This document shows, piece after piece, positions 41,426 through 49,116 of a stretch of DNA of 49,116 bases. Every line of letters starts with the position of its first letter. Position 1 is the first letter of the stretch. The position numbers and the translations under genes were made by a program. The stretch comes from Bacteroides sp. (lineage in GTDB: Bacteria > Bacteroidota > Bacteroidia > Bacteroidales > Bacteroidaceae). The stretch spans positions 1-49,116 of the forward strand of contig NZ_JASLER010000046.1 of NCBI RefSeq assembly GCF_030151085.1. Direction: 5' to 3'. The notes beneath the pieces are model-generated. The model ran no database searches and was not told the origin of the DNA. It saw only the letters and a list, made by a program, of their open reading frames with translations.

Positions 41426-42435
41426 ATATAAACCAACGTACTTACACTAATCACTACCCATAACAATATGCCCTGAATAAGTGGCTTGATACCTACTGCT
41501 TTCAGCACATCCCGCGATAAAGACGCACCAATAAAGAATAAAGTTATGGTCAACGTTTTGCGAGCAAAATTATTGATATTGGCACCAATGAGAGTACCGG
41601 TTTCTGTGGTATCCAGCACGTAAGTATTGAAAACCATTGCCAGTACAAAGAAGAAGATAAACCATGGAATACTGATTTTCTGTCCTTTACTTTTGAATAT
41701 GAAAGAAGTAGCAAACGCCAAAGGTATGATCCACAAAGCTCGTGTCAGTTTGATAGTAGTTGCTACCTTCAGAGCTTCCTCACCGTATGCAGCACCAGCA
41801 CCTACTACTGAACTTGTATCATGGATGGCAATAGCAGCCCATGTACCAAATTCATGTTGACTCATATTCAGTGCATGCCCAATCATTGGAAAGATAAACA
41901 GTGCGATAGCATTCAGAATAAAGATTGTCCCCAGCGCAACAGACATCTCACTATCTTTTGCTTTTAAAACCGGTCCGACTGCTGCAATAGCACTACCCCC
42001 ACAGATTGCTGTACCGGAACTTATCAAATATGAAGTATCACGATCTACTTTCAATAACTTACGACCGATAAACCAACCGATAATCAAAGTACCCACAACT
42101 GAAATAATGGTAAACTCCATACCTTCTTTTCCGGAAGCCAACGAAGCTTCCACATTCATACCAAAACCTAATCCCACTACAGAATATTGCAACAGATATT
42201 TGGAGACCTTTTTATTAAACTTAGGATGTGCTTGTCCACACAGTAAAGCAAATGCCAAACCTAGAAACAATGCTACCGGTGGAGTAACCCATGCAGAAAT
42301 AGCATGCATACCGGGAATATAATCTAATAATAAGAAGATGGAAATAACGACGAGAAGAGAGACATAAATAGTTTTGTTTTTACTTTGAAGAAAAGACACC
42401 TCATTGCCTTTCTCTACCACTTGATTTGAAGCCAT
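41413..42435 (-). CDS. yeiH: YeiH/PSE-family putative sulfate or sulfonate exporter
   Basis: This 340-residue inner-membrane protein has about ten helices. The family core is seen as SSGTAICGGSAIAAVGPVLKA (about 140-160), followed by GTWAAIAIHDTSSVVGAGAAYGEEAL (about 195-220). Members are putative sulfate/sulfite or sulfonate exporters, often controlled by an adjacent LysR gene, as here. It has its own -7 box (42488-42495) although the LysR gene lies upstream on the same strand. The substrate is not proven for this family in Bacteroides. Confidence 0.88.
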   Translation of the reverse strand: MASNQVVEKGNEVSFLQSKNKTIYVSLLVVISIFLLLDYIPGMHAISAWVTPPVALFLGLAFALLCGQAHPKFNKKVSKYLLQYSVVGLGFGMNVEASLASGKEGMEFTIISVVGTLIIGWFIGRKLLKVDRDTSYLISSGTAICGGSAIAAVGPVLKAKDSEMSVALGTIFILNAIALFIFPMIGHALNMSQHEFGTWAAIAIHDTSSVVGAGAAYGEEALKVATTIKLTRALWIIPLAFATSFIFKSKGQKISIPWFIFFFVLAMVFNTYVLDTTETGTLIGANINNFARKTLTITLFFIGASLSRDVLKAVGIKPLIQGILLWVVISVSTLVYIYWF

Positions 42436-42487
42436 ACTTTTTTGTTTTATATATTATTCGTATTAATATCTTTCATTTTTTCGGGTG

Positions 42488-42495
42488 CAAAGGTA
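42488..42495 (-). promoter_or_regulatory. -7 box TACCTTTG for yeiH
   Basis: TACCTTTG on the minus strand, 52 bp before the yeiH ATG, within the gap after the LysR gene. Confidence 0.55.
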
Positions 42496-42536
42496 GGCTT
42501 CTTTTCCCATACATACCAATTGTTTCTTTTTATAAG

Positions 42537-43433
42537 CTATAACTTTTGATTATGATGAGCAGCAAATTGCATAAACACTTGTGCAAGACCGCTTTCTTGC
42601 CCCTGAGGCTGGGCAAAACTAAAATCACGAAGCATGGACATACCCTTTATTTCTACCACACGCAAATGTCCGGCATATAGTTCACGTGAGATAGAGCGTA
42701 TTGAAACAACACCTAAACAGTCAGTATGTTCCAAAAATAGTTTTATACTCTCGGTACTACCAAGATACATCAACACTTGTAACGAAGATAACTTTATATT
42801 ATGTTGTAGCAAAGCTCTTTCAAAGACATCCAATGTACCCGAACCTCTTTCGCGAAGCACTAAAGGCAGATTTCTCAATTCATCCGGCGTAATTTCATCC
42901 CCAACAGATAACTTACTGCCGGTTCTGATTACAGTAACCAGTTCGTCCTCAAGAAATGTAGTATATTTCAGATTAGGCAAACGAAAGACCCCTTCTACTA
43001 ATCCTAAATCAATACGGTGTTCTTGCAAAGCAATTTCTATCTCGCGGGAGTTACCATTCATTAGCGACAAACTGACTTGTGGAAATTTGCTAATGAAACT
43101 GGCAAGCATGGGAGGCAGCACATATTGGGCAATTGTTGTACTAGCACCTAGTTTCAATTCGCCTGTGTACTCATTATGCAATAAGTGCATTTCATATTCC
43201 AACCGTTTATAATCTTCCAATATCCGTTCACAATGCTCAAGTAGCAACTTTCCCGATTCTGTCAGGTAGATTTTACTTCCTTGACGGTCGAACAAACGCG
43301 TTTGGTAGGTCGTTTCAAGTTCCTGTATATGTTTTGTAATGGCAGGCTGGCTAACAAACAAATCTTGTGATGCTTTTGTAAAGCTCAGATTCTTCGCTAC
43401 AGACTGGAAAACTTTTAAACGGAAATCACTCAT
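42537..43433 (-). CDS. LysR-family regulator (YeiE/CysB-like)
   Basis: This 298-residue regulator has a winged HTH at residues 1-60 (FRLKVFQSVAKNLSFTKASQ and VSQPAITKHIQELE) and a two-lobed ligand domain at about 90-295 (LKLGASTTIAQYVLPPML, GLVEG, LPLVLRERGSGT). The start is set at the ATG at 43433 because a longer frame to 43508 would overlap the upstream gene by 68 bp and lengthen the N-terminus beyond the family norm. It is downstream of the 198-residue gene by 7 bp and upstream of yeiH. It is probably the activator of yeiH, responding to a sulfur compound; that is inferred. Confidence 0.88.
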   Translation of the reverse strand: MSDFRLKVFQSVAKNLSFTKASQDLFVSQPAITKHIQELETTYQTRLFDRQGSKIYLTESGKLLLEHCERILEDYKRLEYEMHLLHNEYTGELKLGASTTIAQYVLPPMLASFISKFPQVSLSLMNGNSREIEIALQEHRIDLGLVEGVFRLPNLKYTTFLEDELVTVIRTGSKLSVGDEITPDELRNLPLVLRERGSGTLDVFERALLQHNIKLSSLQVLMYLGSTESIKLFLEHTDCLGVVSIRSISRELYAGHLRVVEIKGMSMLRDFSFAQPQGQESGLAQVFMQFAAHHNQKL

Positions 43434-43440
43434 ATTCTTA

Positions 43441-44037
43441 TTACAATTCGTCAGATTTAATCCCGAAAGCTTGCGCCAAAGAATAAAGAATAAGATCCCA
43501 ACGGGCAAGTACAGGTTGCAATGGTTCTTCCATCACAAAGTAGACTGCTCTGGCACATTGCTCTTCACTCTTTCCCGCAAAGAATTCACGCAAACCATCT
43601 TCTACCCTATCTCCATACAAAGGATGGAAAGGCACTAGCATCAAGCGTTTTACATCAGCAGAGTCTAATGCAAGGTTCATCAAATCGAGGTACAATGCCT
43701 CACAAGAAGTAATTTGGGCAGGGGTGACACAGGAAAAAGCAAACTCACCAAGCGATGTGCGACATGCCATACCATTCAAACCGTCCAAATTAGCAGGTTC
43801 GCAACCATCCAGTTCGTGAGTGGCCTCATCATGCAACAATATAACTTGTATTTCATTATCACTCCCGCGCAATCCGGCATCCAATGACAAATAGCTCAAC
43901 CATGCAGGCAAGTCTATACTAGGTAACTCACGTCCCAATCTTTCGCCTAGAACTTTTTTTGCATGATACGCTATCTTATTCAAAAACACGACATCAATCA
44001 ATATCACATTTTCTGAGAATTCTACTTTATCTTCCAT
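43441..44037 (-). CDS. Conserved hypothetical protein (198 aa)
   Basis: This is a soluble protein without signal peptide or membrane helix: alpha/beta, acidic, starting MEDKVEFSENVILIDVVFLN and ending SLAQAFGIKSDEL. It looks like a conserved Bacteroides family (possibly DUF6621; I am not certain). There are no recognisable catalytic motifs. CEPANLDGLNGMACRTSLGEF is a cysteine-containing central segment. It shares an operon with the LysR gene (7 bp gap). A link to sulfur metabolism is only suggested by that context. Confidence 0.6.
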   Translation of the reverse strand: MEDKVEFSENVILIDVVFLNKIAYHAKKVLGERLGRELPSIDLPAWLSYLSLDAGLRGSDNEIQVILLHDEATHELDGCEPANLDGLNGMACRTSLGEFAFSCVTPAQITSCEALYLDLMNLALDSADVKRLMLVPFHPLYGDRVEDGLREFFAGKSEEQCARAVYFVMEEPLQPVLARWDLILYSLAQAFGIKSDEL

Positions 44038-44196
44038 TATTTATTTCTGTTTATTATTGAATGTGTAAAGATAAGAAAAGTTTCACGGTTCATTAGACAA
44101 ACAAAGAAATTTCATTCACCACATGTTTGCTTTAATAATATAGTGGTATGTTTTAGTTCTTTTCCTTACTACTGATAATATCCTGCATAGGCAATA

Positions 44197-44228
44197 TTTA
44201 TTCTTTCCACCATGGTGAAAAGAATAAA
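44197..44228. promoter_or_regulatory. 32-bp near-perfect palindrome in the divergent region before clpB
   Basis: The sequence around the centre CCATGG is symmetric over 16 bp each side with one mismatched pair: TTTATTCTTT.CACCAT mirrored by ATGGTG.AAAGAATAAA. It lies midway between the start of 43441-44037 (160 bp) and the ATG of clpB (190 bp). It could be a regulator binding site or a cruciform. The rest of the 380-bp gap holds the clpB promoter and no gene. Confidence 0.7.
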
Positions 44229-44351
44229 CATCAGCATACATATATCTTAAAACAGACTACGCAGCAGACTAAAAGTCTCTATCCATCCGCTTATCGGTCA
44301 TTTTGGCTTTATCTTACTAATTTTAACTGAAAATTTGTCCGAAATATGCCA

Positions 44352-44367
44352 TTGGCAAATCTTTTGC
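44352..44367 (+). promoter_or_regulatory. Sigma-54-like promoter of clpB
   Basis: TTGGCA, 6 nt, TTGC places GG and GC 10 nt apart, the sigma-54 -24/-12 spacing. The same six bases also form the right half of the dyad TGCCA-T-TGGCA (44348-44358). The clpB ATG is 50 bp downstream and is preceded by an unusually good ribosome site (AAAGGAG). A similar but imperfect element lies before dnaK. Confidence 0.5.
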
Positions 44368-44417
44368 GCCTTTTCAAACGTTATGGAACTAATTAAAAAT
44401 AGAAAGGAGAACAAAAT

Positions 44418-47012
44418 ATGAACTTTAACAATTTTACCATTAAAGCGCAAGAAGCAGTACAGGAGGCTGTAAATGCCGTACAAAGCCGTGGTCAACAAGC
44501 CATTGAACCCGTACACCTGCTTCAAAGCGTAATGAAGGTTGGTGAGAACATTACGAACTTCGTCTTTCAGAAGCTAGGTATGAACAACCAGCAAATAGCT
44601 CTTATATTAGACAAACAGATTGAATCTTTACCCAAAGTTTCGGGTGGAGAACCTTATCTGAGCCGGGAAGCCAATGAAGTATTGCAGAAAGCTACGCAAT
44701 ACTCCAAGGAAATGGGCGACGAGTTCGTGTCACTGGAACCCGTTTTACTGGCATTGCTGAATGTAAAGAGTACCGCCTCTACTATTCTGAAGGATGCCGG
44801 AATGACGGAAAAAGAATTACGCGGGGCGATCAACGAACTTCGCAAAGGTGAAAAAGTTACTTCACAATCCAGCGAAGACACCTATCAATCACTGGAGAAG
44901 TATGCAATAAACCTGAATGAGGCAGCGCGTAGCGGTAAACTGGATCCTGTTATCGGGCGTGATGAAGAAATTCGCCGGGTATTGCAAATCCTGAGCCGCC
45001 GTACCAAGAATAATCCTATATTAATAGGTGAACCCGGTACTGGTAAAACAGCCATCGTAGAAGGATTGGCACATCGTATCCTGCGTGGTGATGTTCCTGA
45101 TAATCTAAAGAACAAACAGGTTTATTCACTGGACATGGGTGCATTAGTTGCCGGCGCTAAATACAAAGGCGAATTTGAAGAACGCTTGAAAGCTGTTGTC
45201 AATGAGGTCAAGAAGTCTGAAGGAGATATCATTCTCTTCATCGACGAAATTCACACCTTGGTAGGTGCAGGCAAAGGCGAAGGTGCTATGGATGCAGCAA
45301 ATATCTTAAAACCGGCTTTAGCACGTGGTGAACTGAGAAGTATCGGTGCTACTACTTTGGATGAATATCAGAAGTATTTCGAAAAAGATAAAGCATTAGA
45401 ACGCCGTTTCCAGATTGTAATGGTAAATGAGCCTGATACTCTTAGCACTATTTCTATCTTGCGTGGCCTGAAAGAGCGTTATGAGAATCATCACCATGTT
45501 CGAATTAAAGATGATGCTATCATAGCTGCTGTAGAATTGAGCAACCGTTACATCACCGACCGCTTCCTCCCTGACAAGGCTATCGACCTTATGGATGAAG
45601 CTGCTGCCAAACTTCGTATGGAAGTAGATTCTGTTCCGGAAGAATTAGACGAAATTACTCGTAAAATCAAGCAGTTGGAGATTGAACGTGAAGCAATTAA
45701 ACGCGAAAATGATAAACCCAAGTTGGAGCAAATCGGTAAAGAACTTGCCGAACTGAAAGAACAAGAGAAGTCTTACAAAGCTAAATGGGAAAGTGAGAAG
45801 ACTTTAGTCAACAAAATCCAACAGAATAAGATTGAGATTGAAAACTTGAAGTTCGAAGCCGAAAAAGCTGAGCGCGAAGGTGATTATGGCAGAGTAGCTG
45901 AAATTCGCTATGGCAAACTTCAGGAGCTAAATCAAGAGATTGAAGAAATCCAGCAGAAACTACACAAGATGCAAGGTGACAAGGCCATGATTAAGGAAGA
46001 GGTAGACGCCGAAGATATTGCTGATGTTGTATCTCGCTGGACTGGAATACCGGTCAACAAAATGCTACAAAGTGAAAAGGAAAAGTTGCTACATCTAGAA
46101 GATGAGTTACACCAACGTGTAATTGGGCAGGATGAAGCTATCGAAGCTGTTTCCGATGCAGTTCGCCGTAGTCGTGCCGGACTACAAGATCCGAAGCGTC
46201 CTATTGGTTCATTCCTCTTCCTGGGTACAACCGGCGTAGGTAAAACTGAACTTGCCAAAGCTTTGGCTGAATTCCTCTTTGATGATGAAACAATGATGAC
46301 CCGTATAGATATGAGTGAGTATCAGGAGAAGCATAGCGTTTCTCGCTTGGTAGGAGCTCCTCCGGGATATGTTGGTTACGATGAAGGTGGGCAGTTGACA
46401 GAAGCTGTACGACGCAAACCCTACTCAGTTGTATTGTTCGATGAAATTGAAAAGGCACATCCGGATGTATTCAACATCCTATTGCAAGTGCTGGACGATG
46501 GACGTCTGACAGACAACAAAGGTCGTATGGTAAACTTCAAGAATACTATCATCATCATGACTTCCAACATGGGCAGTGCCTATATCCAAAGTCAAATGGA
46601 GAAATTAAACAGCTCTAACAAGGAAGAAGTGATAGAAGAAACTAAGAAGGAAGTGATGAACATGCTAAAGAAAACCATCCGTCCTGAATTCTTGAATCGT
46701 ATCGACGAAACCATCATGTTCTTGCCATTGACCGAAAAAGAAATCAAGCAAATTGTAGTTCTTCAAATCAAGAGCGTACAAAAAATGCTTTTAAACAATG
46801 GCGTGGATTTAGTATTGACTGATGAAGCTATAGATTTTCTAGCCAATACCGGATATGATCCTGAATTTGGTGCCCGCCCTGTAAAACGTGCCATCCAGCA
46901 CTATTTACTGAATGACTTGTCAAAGAAGTTGTTAGCACAAGAAGTAGACCGTAGCAGACCCATTATTGTAGATGCCAACGCTGCCAACGACGGATTGATA
47001 TTCAAGAATTAA
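44418..47012 (+). CDS. clpB: ATP-dependent disaggregase ClpB (Hsp100)
   Basis: This 864-residue chaperone pulls proteins out of aggregates together with DnaK. It has an N-terminal Clp domain (about 1-145), AAA+ domain 1 with GEPGTGKT near 204, and a coiled-coil middle domain (about 400-530, rich in E, K and Q), which separates ClpB from ClpA and ClpC. AAA+ domain 2 has GTTGVGKTELAKAL near 603 and VLFDEIEKAHPDV. There is no IGF loop for ClpP, as expected. The chain is complete, and a strong Shine-Dalgarno sequence precedes the ATG. Confidence 0.98.
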   Translation: MNFNNFTIKAQEAVQEAVNAVQSRGQQAIEPVHLLQSVMKVGENITNFVFQKLGMNNQQIALILDKQIESLPKVSGGEPYLSREANEVLQKATQYSKEMGDEFVSLEPVLLALLNVKSTASTILKDAGMTEKELRGAINELRKGEKVTSQSSEDTYQSLEKYAINLNEAARSGKLDPVIGRDEEIRRVLQILSRRTKNNPILIGEPGTGKTAIVEGLAHRILRGDVPDNLKNKQVYSLDMGALVAGAKYKGEFEERLKAVVNEVKKSEGDIILFIDEIHTLVGAGKGEGAMDAANILKPALARGELRSIGATTLDEYQKYFEKDKALERRFQIVMVNEPDTLSTISILRGLKERYENHHHVRIKDDAIIAAVELSNRYITDRFLPDKAIDLMDEAAAKLRMEVDSVPEELDEITRKIKQLEIEREAIKRENDKPKLEQIGKELAELKEQEKSYKAKWESEKTLVNKIQQNKIEIENLKFEAEKAEREGDYGRVAEIRYGKLQELNQEIEEIQQKLHKMQGDKAMIKEEVDAEDIADVVSRWTGIPVNKMLQSEKEKLLHLEDELHQRVIGQDEAIEAVSDAVRRSRAGLQDPKRPIGSFLFLGTTGVGKTELAKALAEFLFDDETMMTRIDMSEYQEKHSVSRLVGAPPGYVGYDEGGQLTEAVRRKPYSVVLFDEIEKAHPDVFNILLQVLDDGRLTDNKGRMVNFKNTIIIMTSNMGSAYIQSQMEKLNSSNKEEVIEETKKEVMNMLKKTIRPEFLNRIDETIMFLPLTEKEIKQIVVLQIKSVQKMLLNNGVDLVLTDEAIDFLANTGYDPEFGARPVKRAIQHYLLNDLSKKLLAQEVDRSRPIIVDANAANDGLIFKN

Positions 47013-47031
47013 ATTCGCTTATCACAAAACT

Positions 47032-47120
47032 TTAATATCGTGTTTGCATGAAGTTAATATCGTGCTTACACGATATTAATATTTTGTAATGCAAAGTATT
47101 AATATATTGTTTCAATAGAA
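47032..47120. repeat. Array D: four 22-23-bp direct repeats
   Basis: Units start at 47032, 47054, 47076 and 47099 (22, 22, 23, 22 bp). All begin TTAATAT and keep TG at positions 10-11. Units 1 and 2 share TTAATATCGTG. Unit 2 with the start of unit 3 forms a perfect dyad, TTAATATCGTG (47054-47064) and CACGATATTAA (47069-47079), with a 4-nt loop. The array lies between the clpB stop and the shared terminator, downstream of both flanking genes, so a simple promoter operator is unlikely here. Confidence 0.85.
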
Positions 47121-47130
47121 TTATAAAACA

Positions 47131-47168
47131 AAAAAGGTATGTTCAGGATAATCCGAACATACCTTTTT
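47131..47168. terminator. Bidirectional terminator between clpB and DUF5606
   Basis: AAAAAGGTATGTTC (47131-47144) pairs perfectly over 14 bp with GAACATACCTTTTT (47155-47168) around a 10-nt loop, with A and T runs at the ends. It serves convergent genes. Confidence 0.92.
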
Positions 47169-47185
47169 GTTATCTGGAAATAAAA

Positions 47186-47617
47186 TTATTCAGCTTTTTC
47201 TTCAGTTGCAGCTTCAGGAGTTTCAGCTTCTTCAAAATCTACCATATTAGTTGCCACTAACAGGTTATACCAAGTAATAAGTTTCTTAATATCAGAAGGG
47301 TAAACACGGTCACGATCAAATGTCGGTAACACTTCTGCCAGATATGCACGAAGGTCATCTGCAGTAGCTTTCTTCAAATCCATTGCAACAGCTGCACCAT
47401 TCTCTTTTTTCTTCATGGAAATCAATACTTCCTGCAAAGGTACATCTTCAGTATCTGTATACATAGCAATATCACCCAAGGAAATTATTTTCTCATTACC
47501 GTATGCAGGGAAACGCTTCTTGTCAGCAAGTGATTCTACGATCAACATATTCTTTCCCTGAGAAACAAGCTTATACAATCCCGGTTTACCGGAAATAGAC
47601 AAAATAGTCTTCAACAT
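47186..47617 (-). CDS. DUF5606 domain protein
   Basis: This 143-residue soluble protein starts MLKTILSISGKPGLYKLVSQ, the conserved start of the DUF5606 family of Bacteroidetes, and continues with an alpha/beta core to about residue 120 (ITWYNLLVATNMVDF). The last 15 residues are an acidic Glu/Ala tail. The function is unknown. A -7 box for it lies within the end of coaE (47661-47668), and it can also be read through from ybbR-coaE, 27 bp upstream. Confidence 0.85.
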   Translation of the reverse strand: MLKTILSISGKPGLYKLVSQGKNMLIVESLADKKRFPAYGNEKIISLGDIAMYTDTEDVPLQEVLISMKKKENGAAVAMDLKKATADDLRAYLAEVLPTFDRDRVYPSDIKKLITWYNLLVATNMVDFEEAETPEAATEEKAE

Positions 47618-47644
47618 AGTATATTCAGTTTTGATTATTAGTAT

Positions 47645-48259
47645 TTATTTTTTCGGGGAACAAAGGTAATCAATATTTTTAGATAGCGAAGTGATTAATG
47701 CCAAAAGCTGCGGAATTAAAGGAGTTTCACCGTCATTTACAATTACAAAATCAACTTGTTTACGCTTTTCTTCATCACTCATCTGGCTCCGAATACGTTT
47801 TTCTATCAGTTCGCGTGATGAAGTGTCCCGTTTCACAGCACGTTCTACACGTACTTCCTCCGACGCATAAACCATAACCACCACATCCACTTCACCGACA
47901 AAACCAGCTTCGATCAGTATGGCCGACTCAATACCTACCATTGGAAAAGCAGAATGATCCCTCACCCATTGCCTGAAATCTTCTCTCACGCGCGGATGAA
48001 TAATACCATTTACTTGTATGGCGTGTTCGGGACTACCGAAAAGATAAGATGCTAGCAATGGTTTATTCAAAATCCCATCAGCATAAACATCCTTCCCAAG
48101 CAATGCGATCAATTCTTTGCGAATAAAAGAGTCAGTAGCCATTAGCCGTTTGGTTTCTTCATCCGATGTATACACAGGAATTCCCATTACCCCCATTAAG
48201 CGGCACACAACACTTTTCCCGCTGCCAATACCTCCGGTAATACCGATCTTAATTGCCAT
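47645..48259 (-). CDS. coaE: Dephospho-CoA kinase
   Basis: This 204-residue enzyme phosphorylates dephospho-CoA at the 3' hydroxyl, the last step of CoA synthesis. The Walker A P-loop GITGGIGSGKS is at residues 5-15, followed by DEETKRLMA (CoA-binding Asp) and a lid region with RDTSSRELIEKRIRSQMS. The ATG at 48259 is preferred to the frame beginning at 48280, because the P-loop then starts where it does in the family. It overlaps the ybbR stop by 11 bp, so translation is coupled. Confidence 0.95.
   Translation of the reverse strand: MAIKIGITGGIGSGKSVVCRLMGVMGIPVYTSDEETKRLMATDSFIRKELIALLGKDVYADGILNKPLLASYLFGSPEHAIQVNGIIHPRVREDFRQWVRDHSAFPMVGIESAILIEAGFVGEVDVVVMVYASEEVRVERAVKRDTSSRELIEKRIRSQMSDEEKRKQVDFVIVNDGETPLIPQLLALITSLSKNIDYLCSPKK
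47661..47668 (-). promoter_or_regulatory. -7 box TACCTTTG for DUF5606, inside coaE
   Basis: TACCTTTG on the minus strand lies within the last codons of coaE, 44 bp before the DUF5606 ATG at 47617. Confidence 0.5.
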
Positions 48260-49116
48260 AATTCGGAGAAACTTGTTCAATCAGGAAATCTACTTGTTCC
48301 GGATTGAAACGCACGTGACTAACACCTTTCGGTATATTCTTCAATTTTACAGTATATTTATCAGACCCTAAGTGCAATAATTCTTCATACGAAACATTAA
48401 TATGAAAATCATCCGCACCTATCTGACGGAATCGGCTTAAACCAACCTGAAAAGTAACTTGTACCTTAGAGGGGAATGCACGCAGCACCTTATCCGCTGG
48501 AAAATTCACTCCACGCAAAGGAACCTCTACTGTTTTTTCCGTATAAATATCCACTGGAAGCATCATCTCTACAGAAGCAGGTACAAACTTAACACCTTTC
48601 CGACTGGCTAGAGTAACCTGCTGCTTCAATGTATCTGAGATATCTTCCAATTTTAGCTTCTGAGTATAAGCAACTTTTATGGTATCGAGAGCCTTTTCAG
48701 AAGCATATACCAATACAGAATCAGGAGTGAAAATTGTATCGGAAAGATAATATTCTCTTCCAGCACTAACTGTACCTTGCAATCTTACAGGTACGAGTTT
48801 AGATTCTCCCGTCGAATAATAATATTCCAATGTATCAGGTTTCATTGACAGCAAACGGGTAGAGCCATTCAGTTGACTCAAAATTTTCCGTTCAAACTGT
48901 GGGGCATAAACACTAACGTGATTGTTCGTTCCTTTATAGTCATTAAAATCGAGAGTGATAGGATAAAAACTCTTTCCCAACATATAATTAAGAAGTACAG
49001 TGCCTTTATCTTTTACTTTAATGTGAAGTTCAGAAGCTGGTTCGGAAGTTATTACCACATTATTGGGTACCCCCTTTAACTTCACAGGAATAGAAAATTC
49101 TGTTTCATAGTCATTG
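48249..49116 (-). CDS. ybbR: YbbR-like domain protein, C-terminal part (runs off the window)
   Basis: The frame is open past the right edge: codons upstream of the first GTG (49085) read NDYETEFSIPVKLKGVPNNVVIT, which continues a normal YbbR domain, so the start lies outside. About 289 residues are seen. They contain repeated beta-rich YbbR units, with VPLRGVNFPADKVLRAFPSKV and VTFQVGLSRFRQIG near the end. In other bacteria YbbR-type proteins are linked to cyclic-di-AMP synthase (cdaR), and the family is membrane-anchored by an N-terminal helix. It is the first visible gene of an operon with coaE. Confidence 0.8.
   Translation of the reverse strand, partial: NDYETEFSIPVKLKGVPNNVVITSEPASELHIKVKDKGTVLLNYMLGKSFYPITLDFNDYKGTNNHVSVYAPQFERKILSQLNGSTRLLSMKPDTLEYYYSTGESKLVPVRLQGTVSAGREYYLSDTIFTPDSVLVYASEKALDTIKVAYTQKLKLEDISDTLKQQVTLASRKGVKFVPASVEMMLPVDIYTEKTVEVPLRGVNFPADKVLRAFPSKVQVTFQVGLSRFRQIGADDFHINVSYEELLHLGSDKYTVKLKNIPKGVSHVRFNPEQVDFLIEQVSPNYGN

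Noticed and set aside
43434..43508. Longer LysR start
   Set aside because: It would overlap the upstream gene by 68 bp and add 25 residues ahead of the conserved winged helix.

Overview
The window looks like chromosomal DNA of a gut Bacteroides species. The evidence is the promoter type (TAnnTTTG -7 boxes before many genes, weak or absent Shine-Dalgarno sequences), the gene families (FecR/ECF sigma pairs, BtuG, DUF4252, DUF4250, DUF5606, carboxynorspermidine dehydrogenase), and the moderate GC content with AT-rich intergenic regions. The species cannot be named from the sequence alone. Both ends cut through genes: an OmpA-like protein on the left and a YbbR-like protein on the right. No rRNA, tRNA, CRISPR array, transposase or phage gene was seen.

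Left part (1-11.9 kb): a truncated OmpA-like surface protein, a mini XRE regulator, a rod-shaped structured RNA resembling 6S RNA, a Ktr potassium-uptake pair, a stand-alone TrpB2, a ClC chloride channel and DUF4250. Next comes an ECF sigma/FecR anti-sigma pair flanked by two paralogous CarboxypepD_reg-like proteins, with no TonB receptor. Middle left (11.9-18.9 kb): an RhlE-type helicase, then a vitamin B12 uptake operon btuB-btuG-btuF-btuC behind a cobalamin riboswitch. No ATPase gene is present at that locus.

Middle (19-30 kb): an AraC regulator with a Tat-exported cellulase-like protein, a HAD phosphatase-thioesterase fusion followed by a ferredoxin-nitroreductase, a TPR-HTH regulator broken by two compensating frameshifts, dnaK, and a MATE exporter overlapping a Crp-like regulator. 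Right (30-49 kb): a META-domain lipoprotein, an AraC and propeller-lipoprotein pair, CASDH-bcp-recA, a hybrid histidine kinase, a sigma/anti-sigma/DUF4252 triad, a small cassette of an XRE regulator, an unknown membrane protein and a NusG-N-domain-only protein, a LysR/YeiH sulfonate-type exporter group, clpB, DUF5606, coaE and ybbR.

The most unusual signal is not a gene. Four separate intergenic regions (484-549, 11691-11785, 28078-28146, 47032-47120) each hold 3-4 direct repeats with a 22-23 bp period. Each array has its own sequence, and three of them contain or end in dyad symmetry. Two other intergenic regions (13235-13324, 34790-34858) hold long perfect hairpins whose arms are themselves built from short repeated words. 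dnaK and clpB both have a sigma-54-like element of the form TTGGCA-N6-TTG(C/T) upstream.
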